This document shows positions 36,310 to 44,654 of a stretch of DNA of 64,000 nt, piece by piece. This stretch comes from CAZNPL01 sp964574815 (lineage in GTDB: Bacteria > Planctomycetota > Phycisphaerae > UBA1845): positions 1-64,000 of the forward strand of contig CAZNPL010000014.1 in the NCBI GenBank assembly GCA_964574815.1. Reading direction: 5' to 3'. The notes beneath the pieces are model-generated. The model was not told the DNA's origin and did no database searches. It saw only the letters and a list, made by a program, of their open reading frames with translations. Made by a program: the position numbers and the translations under genes. Each line of letters opens with the position of its first letter. Position 1 is the first letter of the stretch.

Positions 36310-37428
36310 TTACGGCTCGCGAGTCGGTAGCAGGTCGGATCGCTTCACATCCGGCAGGTCAGTCGGCTTGAGAATGCCGAGTTCCAGCGCCGCTTCTTTG
36401 ACTTGCAGCAACCCGACCTTACGGGCGAACTCGCTGAGGTCGTCCCGGGATGCGTATTCGAGGATCGCCTTGCGAATCCGGCCTTGATCCAGGCCAAGGT
36501 CGGCCGCCCGCCGGATCGCCCATATTCGTCTTCGCGCGCCGTATTCCTCATCAGCCGAACGGATGTAGTCCAGGAGTTTTAAGGGTGGGTGCTGTATCTT
36601 AATACGCCAAATGTAGGTTAACAAGTGTTCCTCAGCATAACCCGCCCGGAAACGCGGAAGCAGTGCCTCAAGCTGCGGCAGAATCTCCTGGTCGCCAAGC
36701 TCGGCCAGTGCGGCCGCAGCGCCAAAGTGGAACGTCTTCGGATCATCTGAAGTGCGGACGTATTTCCGAAGCTCCGGAAGCACCGAGTCATCGAGCAGCC
36801 CTGCAAGCGGTCGAGGGCATAGTTTGCTTTTGGGAATAGCCGCGATGGCTTTCACAGCAGTTTCCCGGCGCATTTCAAGTGGTGCGGGGTTCTGGGCAAT
36901 TACCCGGTAGCACTCGAAGCGCTCGCGCCCCGGGCCGGGCACCGTCGTCACTGCGTCAGTGAGGAAACTGAGGAGGGTGTTCTGGTTCTCTATAACATGC
37001 TCGAGGGATTGTGCGCAGACCGTGGCGGCCGTCCACATCAAGTGTACTCTCGCCTGGTCACGGTTGTTGGCTACAACTCCCAACCGGTCGACCAGTGGTG
37101 CCACTTGTTCGGGCCACGGGCTGACGAGCTGCATTATGTCTTCGGCGATTTCGGCATCCGCCTTGTCGCAGGCGATTTTCAAAGTCTCGGCTCGGACGGT
37201 CAAAGGGCGATCTTCATCGAGCACGATGCGTTTCAGACGCTGCCAGAGCAGCGGATCGCCGCGGGCGCCCTCATTGCGCACGGTCTGGAGTAGCGTCTCG
37301 AGAGCGGGATTGCGATATCCGCTCCACGTTTCGAGCCGGTGAATCGCATCCTGCAGGGATGGTGGCGCATCGTCACTGCAACCAGCAATACCCAGGCTCG
37401 CCAACAGCAGACATGCCGTTCTCATCAT
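36310..37428 (-). CDS. HEAT-repeat-like lipoprotein, unknown function
   Basis: The 372-residue protein has a lipoprotein signal (LLLASLGIAGC). The rest is alpha-helical, with repeating pairs of helices such as LPELRKYVRTSDDPKTFHFGAAAALAELGDQEILPQLEALLPRF and WAIRRAADLGLDQGRIRKAILEYASRDD. This is the irregular pattern of HEAT-like repeats and suggests a binding scaffold. No enzymatic motif is seen. It is convergent with the tail-fibre-like gene and lies 209 bp downstream of the prolyl oligopeptidase gene, both on the minus strand. Two ATG codons, at 37428 and 37425, compete for the start; neither has a strong ribosome site. Confidence 0.72.
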   Translation of the reverse strand: MMRTACLLLASLGIAGCSDDAPPSLQDAIHRLETWSGYRNPALETLLQTVRNEGARGDPLLWQRLKRIVLDEDRPLTVRAETLKIACDKADAEIAEDIMQLVSPWPEQVAPLVDRLGVVANNRDQARVHLMWTAATVCAQSLEHVIENQNTLLSFLTDAVTTVPGPGRERFECYRVIAQNPAPLEMRRETAVKAIAAIPKSKLCPRPLAGLLDDSVLPELRKYVRTSDDPKTFHFGAAAALAELGDQEILPQLEALLPRFRAGYAEEHLLTYIWRIKIQHPPLKLLDYIRSADEEYGARRRIWAIRRAADLGLDQGRIRKAILEYASRDDLSEFARKVGLLQVKEAALELGILKPTDLPDVKRSDLLPTREP

Positions 37429-37637
37429 TATGCTCGCACCGACAATTGGCCCGTTGGCTGCTCAATACTACGCGGGCCGACGCCGAAGTGTTCTGTTGCC
37501 GACTCGATGGATTGGCTCGTCGTACGGTCAAGTTGCTAAAACCTGTGTCGGTACCCAAGCGAAGGCCGGAAAAATACTGGCGGACAAACCGCCAGTGGCA
37601 CCCTTTGAACACCGTTGCGCGGTTTCGGGCCCTGGTT

Positions 37638-39845
37638 TTAATGAGCATCGTCGCCTTCGTTTGTGTGATCCGGCCTTTCTGTTCGGTGCTCTGAGTTTTC
37701 GGTGCCTGCTTTGAATTTGATTCCCAATTGGTCGAAGAGGAAGGCGTAGACGTGGGTTGTCTGGGCGATTCGCTGGTCGAGGGTTGCGGCTCCGTGGCCG
37801 GCGTCGGCGGTGGTTCGAAGCAGGATCGGGGCGTCTGAAGAGGTTGCGGCCTGGAGGCGGGCGGTCATCTTGCGGGACTGCATCGGGTCGACGCGGGGGT
37901 CGTTGGCGCCGGTGAGGAAGAGGGTGGCCGGGTAGGGCGTGCCGTCTTTGACGTTGTGGTAGGGCGAGTAGGCGTACATGGCCTTGAACTGCTCGGGGTT
38001 TTGGACGGTGCCGAACTCGGGGATGTTGAAGGCGCCGTTGGGGGAGAGTTCGTAGCGGATCATGTCGTAGAGGCCGACGTAGGAGACAACGGCTTTGACG
38101 AGCTTGGGGTGCTGGGTCATGAGCGCTCCCATGAGCAGGCCGCCGTTGCTGCCGCCCATGATGGCGAGGCGGTCCGAGTTTGTGTATTTGCGATCGATCA
38201 GGTGTTTGCAGACGGCGGCGAAGTCGTCGAAGACGTTCTGCTTGTTGGTGAGGTTTCCCTGGCGGTGCCACTTTTCGCCGTATTCGTTGCCGCCGCGGAG
38301 GTTGGCGACGGCGTAGATGATTCCCTGGTCGAGCAGGATGCGGCGTGTGGCGCTGAAGCGCGGCGTGATGTTGACGCCGAAGCCGCCGTAGCCCGTTGCG
38401 ATGCAGGGGTTGGTGCCGTCGCGCTTGACGTTCTTGGGTTTGATGATGTTGACCGGGACTTTCGTTCCGTCCTTGGAGGTGGCGAACTCGCGGACGACCT
38501 CGACGTCGCCGAAATCCACTGGCCATTGGCTGGCGAACGGCGTTCGCACGGTTTTGTCGTCCCTGGCGTGATAGACGTACCAGGCCTGGGGTTCGATGAA
38601 GGATGAGTTAGCGTACAGGACGTCGTCGCCGTTCAGTTGCGTGAGTCCTCCGACCGAGGAGACCGGCAATTGTCTGGGGGCCGGCTTTCGGCGTCCTTCG
38701 AAGTCGAAGACGCGGATTTCCGACGGTCCGCCCAACTGATACTCGACGTAAAGCCGCGTGGCGGCCGGGAGCACGGTCGGCGGGTCGCCGAATTCCGAGA
38801 CGATGGCGTCTTCGCCTTCGGGGATCACGACCTTCGCTTTACTGACGTTCAGTTCGTCGATCGGCACGCGCAGGATTCTGCCGCGCGGGGCGCCGGCGCG
38901 TGAGACGACGAAGAGGTCGTCTTTCGGGCCGAAGGCGGCCTGGAGCGTCTTGTCGCCGTATTCGCTGAACTGCCGCCATTTGCCGTCGGGGGATCGCAGG
39001 TAGTGGGCGAACTCGCCGCCGTCGCCTTTCTGGACGGTGACCAGCAGTCGGCCCGTGCGGTGGTCCATGTCGAGCTGGATCTCGGCGATGCGGGGCAGGT
39101 CCTTGCCCAGTTCGTAGCGGTCCTCTTCGGTCGGGGTGCCGAGCTTGTGATAGTAAAGCTGCTGATAGAAGTTCATGTCCTCCGGCGGGCGTTCATTGCC
39201 GCGGGGGTATCGCGTGTAGAAGAAGCCCGCGCCGTCGGGTGACCAGGCCAGATCGCCGCCGGCGGTGCCGCCGTTGACCCGCGGGACGACCTCGTGGACG
39301 CGCTTGCCGCTGGCAACTTCGTAGATTTCCACGTCGCCCGATTCGGTGCCGGCCTGCGACAGCGAGACGGCCACCAACTTTGCGTCCGGGGAGGGCACGA
39401 ACCAGTCGACGGAGGTTTTGCCGTTGGGGTCCAATTCGTTGGGATCGACGAGGACGCGCACTGAATCGGTGGAGTCGAGCGAGGTCATCGTGATCAGGAA
39501 GGATTGCTGCTTGGGCGGCTGGAACTTGGTGGCGAAGAATCGTCCGTTTCGGAACGAGAAGCCGCCATAACGTTCAGTGGTGGCGGACATGATCTCGCGG
39601 ACGCGCGTGTGGATGTTGTCGACATGGGGCAGGTTCTTCAACACGCTCCGTGCGTAGTGGTTCTGAGCATTGCTCCATGCCCAGACGTTGGGATCGTCCC
39701 AGTCCTCGAGCCAGCGGTAGTCCTCGGTCACTTCTACGTCGTGGTAGGTGTCGGTCACGGCCCGTTTTTCGGTTGGGGGTGGGGCCGCCGACAGGGTTGC
39801 CGTCGAGAGTGCCGTCAGAATGCTGATTGTGGTCGTCCAACGCAT
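37638..39845 (-). CDS. Prolyl oligopeptidase (S9A family), exported
   Basis: The product has 735 residues with a signal peptide (TTISILTALSTATLSA). The start at 39845 has GGAGGA eight bases upstream and is preferred over the longer frame from 39980. A seven-bladed propeller occupies about 70-430, and an alpha/beta-hydrolase domain follows. The catalytic Ser lies in GGSNGGLL, the Asp in GANDPRVDP and the His in DAGHG, with the usual NLRGGNEYGEKWH stretch. S9A peptidases cut short peptides after proline; the propeller restricts size. The last 20 residues (EHRTERPDHTNEGDDAH) are an uncommon hydrophilic tail. Its own promoter should lie in the 460-bp gap shared with the dehydrogenase-aconitase cluster. 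Confidence 0.95.
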   Translation of the reverse strand: MRWTTTISILTALSTATLSAAPPPTEKRAVTDTYHDVEVTEDYRWLEDWDDPNVWAWSNAQNHYARSVLKNLPHVDNIHTRVREIMSATTERYGGFSFRNGRFFATKFQPPKQQSFLITMTSLDSTDSVRVLVDPNELDPNGKTSVDWFVPSPDAKLVAVSLSQAGTESGDVEIYEVASGKRVHEVVPRVNGGTAGGDLAWSPDGAGFFYTRYPRGNERPPEDMNFYQQLYYHKLGTPTEEDRYELGKDLPRIAEIQLDMDHRTGRLLVTVQKGDGGEFAHYLRSPDGKWRQFSEYGDKTLQAAFGPKDDLFVVSRAGAPRGRILRVPIDELNVSKAKVVIPEGEDAIVSEFGDPPTVLPAATRLYVEYQLGGPSEIRVFDFEGRRKPAPRQLPVSSVGGLTQLNGDDVLYANSSFIEPQAWYVYHARDDKTVRTPFASQWPVDFGDVEVVREFATSKDGTKVPVNIIKPKNVKRDGTNPCIATGYGGFGVNITPRFSATRRILLDQGIIYAVANLRGGNEYGEKWHRQGNLTNKQNVFDDFAAVCKHLIDRKYTNSDRLAIMGGSNGGLLMGALMTQHPKLVKAVVSYVGLYDMIRYELSPNGAFNIPEFGTVQNPEQFKAMYAYSPYHNVKDGTPYPATLFLTGANDPRVDPMQSRKMTARLQAATSSDAPILLRTTADAGHGAATLDQRIAQTTHVYAFLFDQLGIKFKAGTENSEHRTERPDHTNEGDDAH

Positions 39846-40305
39846 TGCGTGAGTCCTCCAAGTCGCGAACAGGGTGCTTACGCTCATGATCCACCAGACC
39901 TTAGCTTGCGGGGCGTCTGAAGAAAAGTTCAGGCGGAGAGGGCCGCGGTGGCCGCTTGGAGCAACGGGTCCGGCCGTCACAAGGGCAGCCTGCCGTTGGA
40001 TGCGACACCCTTCCCGACTGCATGCCCACGCAAGCGCGGGCGTGGCACCCTGGTGGCCGGGTCATTGGTTTCTTGCGGCTCGGCGGGAGCCTCGCTCTCC
40101 CTCGCGCGGGAGCTTCGCCCTGTTTTGAGCTCCAATGGCTCCTGGATGCGGTTTCTGCCAGGCGTCGCGGCGGCATCGGTCGTTCTTGCCAAGGGCGGAT
40201 TCCGTGGGGTACATTCCCGTTCTTTACGCGCGCCGAGCCGGGCCGGTCCGGGAGTTGCGGCGACGTCGATAGGGGCCGGAGGGGGCTCTAAAGGAGAGAC
40301 GATTG
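39846..40305. repeat. Intergenic region with dispersed planctomycete-type repeats
   Basis: This 460-bp divergent gap should hold promoters for the oligopeptidase and the citrate-lyase cluster. It contains an imperfect palindrome around TGCCCACGC...GCGTGGCA (40023-40048), and direct repeats GCGGGAGCCTCGC (40083-40095) and GCGGGAGCTTCGC (40106-40118). Such elements recur between planctomycete genes. I see no gene. Confidence 0.5.
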
Positions 40306-41487
40306 ATGGCCAAGCGAACAGTCGTGAGCATGCCCGGCGACGGGGTCGGCAAGGTGGTGCTGCCGGAGGCGATTCGGGTTCTCGATGCGGTCGGGTTCGA
40401 CGCCGAGTACGTGCCGGCCGACATCGGGTGGGAGTTCTGGATCAACGAGGGCAATGCGCTTCCGCAGCGCACGATCGAGCTGCTCGCCGAGCACAAGCTG
40501 GGGTTGTTCGGGGCCATCACGTCCAAGCCGAAGGATAAGGCGGCCGCGGAGATCTCGCCGAAGCTGCGGGATAAAGGCTACGTCTATTCCAGCCCGATTG
40601 TGGGGTTGCGGCAGCATTTCGATCTGGACATCTGCATCCGGCCCTGCCAATCGTTCCCGGGGAATCCGCTCAACTTCATCCGGCGTACGCGGGAAGGCTT
40701 CGAGGAGCCGCCGGTGGATGCGGTCATTTTCCGGCAGAACACGGAGGGGCTTTACGCGGGCGTGGAGTGGACCGATCCGCCGGCCGAGGTTCGAAAGGCT
40801 CTGGAATCTCACCCCAAGATGAAGCGTTTCAAGGACGTGCCGGGTGGGGACTTGGCCATCTCGACGCGTATCTTCACGCGAGCGGCGTGCCGGCGCATCA
40901 TTCGCGAGGCATTCAACTATGCGAAGAAGTTCGGCTACAGCTCGGTGACCGTGTGCGAGAAGCCGAACGTGATCCGAGAGACGTCTGGGATGATGCTTGC
41001 AGAGGGGCAGGCGGCCGCGGCCGACTTCCCGGACATTCGGCTGCGCGACACCAACATCGACGCCCAGATGATGTGGCTGACCAAAAACCCGGAGGACTAC
41101 GGGGTGATCGTGTCGGGGAACATGTTCGGCGACATCGTTTCGGACGGTTTTGCCGGGCTGGTCGGGGGGCTGGGGTTCGCGTGCAGCGCCAACATCGGGC
41201 GGGAGGTGGCCGTGTTCGAGCCGACGCACGGTTCCGCGCCGAAGTATGAGACGCTGGAGCCGTCGATCGTCAATCCGATTGCGATGTTCCTTTCGGCGTG
41301 CATGATGCTCGACCACATCGGCGAGACGGAGAAGGCCGAGCGGATTCGCGGCGCGATCGGCGCCGTGATCTCGGAGGGGAAGATTCAGACATACGATATG
41401 AAGCGGCTGTCGGGCGGCCCGGACGTGATCAAGCAGGGAGCGGCCAGCACGACGCAGATGACCGACGCGGTCATCGAGAGGCTCTGA
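40306..41487 (+). CDS. Isocitrate/isopropylmalate dehydrogenase-family enzyme
   Basis: This 393-residue protein is a beta-decarboxylating dehydrogenase. It keeps the glycine-rich start (VVSMPGDGVGKVVLPEAIRVLDAV), FGAITSKP, the substrate-binding stretch ending in NTEGLYAGVEW, KPNVIRETSG and the metal-binding DTNIDAQMMW...NMFGDIVSDGFAGLVGGLG. The family's usual Glu in RENTEG is Gln here (FRQNTEG), an atypical substrate-site change. It is not clearly a LeuB, Icd or homoisocitrate dehydrogenase. ATG at 40306 follows GGAG by nine bases; a TTG directly before it is less likely. It leads an eleven-gene co-directional set with a homoaconitase-like protein and citrate lyase, suggesting it works on a tricarboxylic acid of unproven identity. 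Confidence 0.85.
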   Translation: MAKRTVVSMPGDGVGKVVLPEAIRVLDAVGFDAEYVPADIGWEFWINEGNALPQRTIELLAEHKLGLFGAITSKPKDKAAAEISPKLRDKGYVYSSPIVGLRQHFDLDICIRPCQSFPGNPLNFIRRTREGFEEPPVDAVIFRQNTEGLYAGVEWTDPPAEVRKALESHPKMKRFKDVPGGDLAISTRIFTRAACRRIIREAFNYAKKFGYSSVTVCEKPNVIRETSGMMLAEGQAAAADFPDIRLRDTNIDAQMMWLTKNPEDYGVIVSGNMFGDIVSDGFAGLVGGLGFACSANIGREVAVFEPTHGSAPKYETLEPSIVNPIAMFLSACMMLDHIGETEKAERIRGAIGAVISEGKIQTYDMKRLSGGPDVIKQGAASTTQMTDAVIERL

Positions 41488-41530
41488 CGTCACCCCTGGC
41501 GGGTGACGCTTTCGCGCGCTACGCGGAAAG
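41488..41530 (+). promoter_or_regulatory. Two adjacent hairpins between dehydrogenase and hydratase genes
   Basis: The 60-bp gap contains a perfect 8-bp stem, CGTCACCC...GGGTGACG (41488-41508), then CTTTCGCG...CGCGGAAAG with one bulge (41509-41530). Neither is followed by a T-tract, and the ribosome site AGGGGAG of the next gene lies just beyond. They could protect mRNA ends or tune expression of the second gene. Confidence 0.45.
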
Positions 41531-41548
41531 CAAGAGGGGAGCATCACC

Positions 41549-43525
41549 ATGGGACAATCATTCGTCGAGAAGATCGCCCAGCGGTTTGCGGTAGATCTAC
41601 CCAAGGAACATGTAGTTCGCTCCGGCGATTACCTCACGATGCGCCCGGCTCACGTCATGACTCATGACAACACGGCCGCGGTTATTCCGAAGTTCACGAG
41701 CATGGGGGCCGGACAGATGGCCGACCCGGCTCAGCCGGTGTTCACGCTCGATCACGACATTCAGAACCGCAGTCCGGAGAACTTGGCGAAGTACGAGATG
41801 ATCGAGGCCTTCGCCAAAGAGCACGGGGTGGCCTTCTTCCCAGCGGGCCGGGGGATCGGGCATCAGGTCATGGTCGAGGAGGGATACGTTCTGCCGGGCA
41901 CGTTCGTGGTGGCGTCGGATTCGCATTCGAATCTGTACGGGGCGCTGGCCGCGCTCGGCACGCCGGTGGTGCGTACCGATGCGGCGGCGATCTGGGCGAC
42001 CGGGTGCACGTGGTGGCAGGTGCCTGACGTGGTGCGGGTGAATCTGACCGGGAAACTTCAACCCGGCGTCACCGGCAAGGACGTGATCATCACGCTGTGC
42101 GGGCTGTTCAATAACGACGAGGTGCTGAATTGCTGCGTCGAGTTTGCCGGGGACGGGGTGGCCGGTCTTCGCATCGACGAGCGGATGGCGATCGCGAACA
42201 TGACGACTGAGTGGGGGGCGCTGGCGGGTGTCTTTCCGTACGACGAGGTTACGCGGGCGTATCTGCTGCATCGGGCCGAGGTGATGCAGGCGCGGGGCGA
42301 CAAGAAGCCGCGACTGAAGCCGGAGGTCGTCGAGCGTGTGGAGGCCGATCTGGCGCGGGCGGATTCAGACGCGGTTTATGCGAAGGAGCTGGATCTCGAT
42401 TTGTCGGCCGTCGCTCCTTTCGTCGCGGGTCCGAACGAGGTCAAGACGATGACCTCGCTGCCGGAAATGGAAGAGCGGAAGGTGAAGATTAACCGCGCGT
42501 ATCTTTTGAGCTGCGTGAACGGGCGGCTCGAGGATTTCGCGGAGGCCGCGGGCGTGCTGGAGGGCAAGAAGGTCGCTGACAAGGTGACGATGTACATCGC
42601 GGCGGCTTCGAGCGAGGTCGAGGACGAGGCGAAGAAAAAGGGTTACTGGCAGACGCTGGTGAAGGCGGGCTGCGAGGCGTTGCCGCCGGGGTGCGGGCCG
42701 TGCATCGGGTTGGGCGACGGCATTCTGAAGGAAGGGGAGGTGGGCATTTCGGCCACCAACCGGAACTTCAAGGGGCGAATGGGGTCGCGCGATGCGCAGG
42801 TGTACCTGGCCAGCCCGCCGGTGGTGGCGGCGTCGGCCATCGCCGGGCGGATCGCCGGCCCGAAGTCGATGGGCAAGGGCGACGCTCAGTCGTTGCGCGA
42901 GCGGCTGGAGCAGGGCAGCGCCGTTCGGGTGCAGCCGCGGGCGGGTCGCGAGTCGGCCGATGTGGCGATCATGGAGGGGTTCCCCGAGAAGGTGGAGGGC
43001 GATCTGCTGTTGATGCCGAAGGACAACCTGAATACCGACGGCATCTACGGCAAGGAGTACACCTATCAGGACGAGTTGACGCCGGACGAGATGGGTACGA
43101 AGGCGTTTTTGAACTACGACCCCGAGTTTCAGAACATCGCCAAGCAGGGCGACATTGTCGTGGGGGGGTACAACTTCGGCTCTGGGTCGTCGCGCGAGCA
43201 GGCGGCGACCGCGATCAAATTCCGCGGCATTCAGATGCTGATCGCCGCGTCGTACTCGCAGACGTACAAGCGCAATGCGTTCAACAACGGGTATATGGTG
43301 ATTGAATGTCCGGAGCTTGTGGACGACTTGAGGAGTGAATTCGCCGAGGACACGCGCGCCACCATTCCCACCGGCAAGAAGGCGGTGATCGACTTCACGA
43401 AAGGGACCATCGACTGCAACGGAAAGAAGTACACGTTCGCCCCGCTGGGCAAGGTGGCGCAGGAACTGGTGGTGAAGGGCGGCTTCGAGAACCTGATCCG
43501 GGAGCGGATCAGCACCCGTGGCTAA
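41549..43525 (+). CDS. Homoaconitase-like aconitase-family hydratase (single chain)
   Basis: The 658-residue enzyme joins the large and small aconitase domains in one chain. Stretches such as PAGRGIGHQ, TVASDSH-type ASDSHSN, TDAAAIWATG, WGALAGVFP and GFGSGSSREQ-type NFGSGSSREQ are present. Its whole-length pattern, especially IANMTTEWGALAGVFPYDEV and RNFKGRMGSRDAQVYLASPPVVAASAI, matches the fungal homoaconitase (Lys4) group better than bacterial AcnA or AcnB. The Fe-S-ligand Cys include SCVNGR and PPGCGPCIG. By family, it interconverts a tricarboxylate and its isomer through a cis-aconitate-type intermediate. Neighbours are an IDH-like enzyme, PrpD and citrate lyase, so citrate, methylcitrate or homocitrate could be the substrate. 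ATG at 41549 follows GGGGAG. Confidence 0.88.
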   Translation: MGQSFVEKIAQRFAVDLPKEHVVRSGDYLTMRPAHVMTHDNTAAVIPKFTSMGAGQMADPAQPVFTLDHDIQNRSPENLAKYEMIEAFAKEHGVAFFPAGRGIGHQVMVEEGYVLPGTFVVASDSHSNLYGALAALGTPVVRTDAAAIWATGCTWWQVPDVVRVNLTGKLQPGVTGKDVIITLCGLFNNDEVLNCCVEFAGDGVAGLRIDERMAIANMTTEWGALAGVFPYDEVTRAYLLHRAEVMQARGDKKPRLKPEVVERVEADLARADSDAVYAKELDLDLSAVAPFVAGPNEVKTMTSLPEMEERKVKINRAYLLSCVNGRLEDFAEAAGVLEGKKVADKVTMYIAAASSEVEDEAKKKGYWQTLVKAGCEALPPGCGPCIGLGDGILKEGEVGISATNRNFKGRMGSRDAQVYLASPPVVAASAIAGRIAGPKSMGKGDAQSLRERLEQGSAVRVQPRAGRESADVAIMEGFPEKVEGDLLLMPKDNLNTDGIYGKEYTYQDELTPDEMGTKAFLNYDPEFQNIAKQGDIVVGGYNFGSGSSREQAATAIKFRGIQMLIAASYSQTYKRNAFNNGYMVIECPELVDDLRSEFAEDTRATIPTGKKAVIDFTKGTIDCNGKKYTFAPLGKVAQELVVKGGFENLIRERISTRG

Positions 43526-43561
43526 GAACTGCAGCATGCCGTTGCTACACGGAGAAGGGTG

Positions 43562-43912
43562 ATGGACACGGCAAGTCTGGATTCGCAGCGACAAGACGTC
43601 AAGGTCGTCGGGATCTACCCGATTGAGGCGCCGGAGCCGTGCCATCTGATCGAAGTAATCCTGCCAAAGAGTTTCGAAGAAGTTGATTTCGGCGAGTTTA
43701 CGCAGGAGACGCCTGGAGAGCCGAAAGAGAACTGGCAAGTAGCTTATGACGAACAGGTGCTCGAAGACGGTGCCGAAGAGTCCCGATCCGTTTTCTTCTT
43801 TCACTACTTGGACTGCGCGAGGCCCTTGCTGACGCCTTGTGGGCCGGTCGATTTGCCTGAGCCTACTCCGATGCCCGAAAGGTTGAGCCACATTGAATAC
43901 TGGGAGCCGTGA
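43562..43912 (+). CDS. Small conserved-looking hypothetical protein
   Basis: This 116-residue soluble, acidic protein (VVGIYPIEAPEPCHLIEVILPK...FGEFTQE) is not a family I can name. GGAGAAGG lies seven bases before the ATG at 43562 (a GTG directly precedes it). The minus-strand frame over this region is a shadow of the hydratase and this gene. It sits 36 bp after the hydratase in the same direction and is probably translated from the same message. It has two Cys (CHLIE, DCARPLLTPCG) and no catalytic motif that I can see. A role as a small accessory protein is possible. Confidence 0.6.
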   Translation: MDTASLDSQRQDVKVVGIYPIEAPEPCHLIEVILPKSFEEVDFGEFTQETPGEPKENWQVAYDEQVLEDGAEESRSVFFFHYLDCARPLLTPCGPVDLPEPTPMPERLSHIEYWEP

Positions 43913-44037
43913 GGCCAGGTCGGCGATCGGTGTTGCGAATCATAGTGGCGCCCCCTGTGCAGCGAGGCTATTCGAGACGGCGGCAAATTGAGAATCGCGG
44001 CAAGACTGGTCCGCCCGAGGTGGTACGGCCGACGGCT

Positions 44038-44061
44038 ACTGACAACTGAAAACTGAGAACT
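44038..44061 (+). repeat. Copy A of the ACTGACAACTGA repeat
   Basis: This 24-bp tandem-like element, starting ACTGACAACTGA and built from (A)ACTGA(C/G/A)A units, ends seven bases before the HD-like gene. It differs from copy C (45078-45101) at one base. Confidence 0.85.
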
Positions 44062-44068
44062 AATTACC

Positions 44069-44611
44069 ATGCGTGATGAAATTCAAGAGCTTTTCCCCGA
44101 ATTGAATGAGATCCACAACAAAGACCTCCGCGAGAGGGTCATCGATGTCTGGGAGGACTCGATCCGAACCGGGGGGTGGAAGCCGGCCGAATTGCTCGAG
44201 ATCCCGTTTACCCTGCTGGCCGGCAAGATCGAGATGAAGTTCATCGAGCACGTGCGGTGCTGCGTGCGGATGTGCCTGGCCGTCGAGAAGGTGCTCGAGG
44301 AGGTCTGGGGCGATCGCGTGCCGATCCACCACGACCACCTGGTGGCCGGGGCTTTGCTGGCCGACGTCGGCAAGCCGATCGAGTACGTCAAGAAGGACGG
44401 CAAGATCGTCAAAGGCGAGCGCGGCGATCATCTGCGCCATCCGTTCAGCGGCGTGGGCATGTGCTGGAAGCACGGGCTGCCGGACGAGGTGATGCACATC
44501 GTGGCGACGCACTCGAAGGAGGGCGATCACGTGCAGAGGACGATTGAGTCGATTGTGTTTCATCATGCGGATTTCATTGATTTTGATATCGCTTGTGCGT
44601 TGGGGAAATAG
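44069..44611 (+). CDS. HD-domain-like phosphohydrolase-fold protein (atypical metal site)
   Basis: The 180-residue protein is helical and has the HD-superfamily layout: a first His in IEHVRCC, then GALLADVGKPIEYV, HPFSGVGM, HIVATHSKEGD and HHADFIDFD. The usual HD pair (LLHDIGK) is LLADVGK, so the His before the Asp is Ala. This could lower metal binding or change activity, and catalysis should not be assumed. Members of this superfamily hydrolyse phosphoesters or nucleotides. Its stop codon overlaps repeat copy B, and repeat A lies just in front, so it is bounded by the same elements as the S23 gene. It is transcribed in the direction of the citrate-lyase cluster. Confidence 0.75.
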   Translation: MRDEIQELFPELNEIHNKDLRERVIDVWEDSIRTGGWKPAELLEIPFTLLAGKIEMKFIEHVRCCVRMCLAVEKVLEEVWGDRVPIHHDHLVAGALLADVGKPIEYVKKDGKIVKGERGDHLRHPFSGVGMCWKHGLPDEVMHIVATHSKEGDHVQRTIESIVFHHADFIDFDIACALGK

Positions 44612-44616
44612 TTGTC

Positions 44617-44640
44617 AGTCGTCAGTTTTCAGTTGTCAGT
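44617..44640 (-). repeat. Copy B of the ACTGACAACTGA repeat, inverted
   Basis: The reverse complement of this 24-bp stretch agrees with copy C at 21 of 24 positions. It lies directly after the HD-like gene's stop and 14 bp before the GTG start of the four-helix-bundle gene. The related tandem unit begins at 44610, inside the stop codon. Confidence 0.85.
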
Positions 44641-44654
44641 AAAGGCGTGCGCTC

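Noticed and set aside
42365..43891. Minus-strand 508-codon frame.
   Set aside because: Antisense shadow of the homoaconitase-like gene and the small hypothetical gene.
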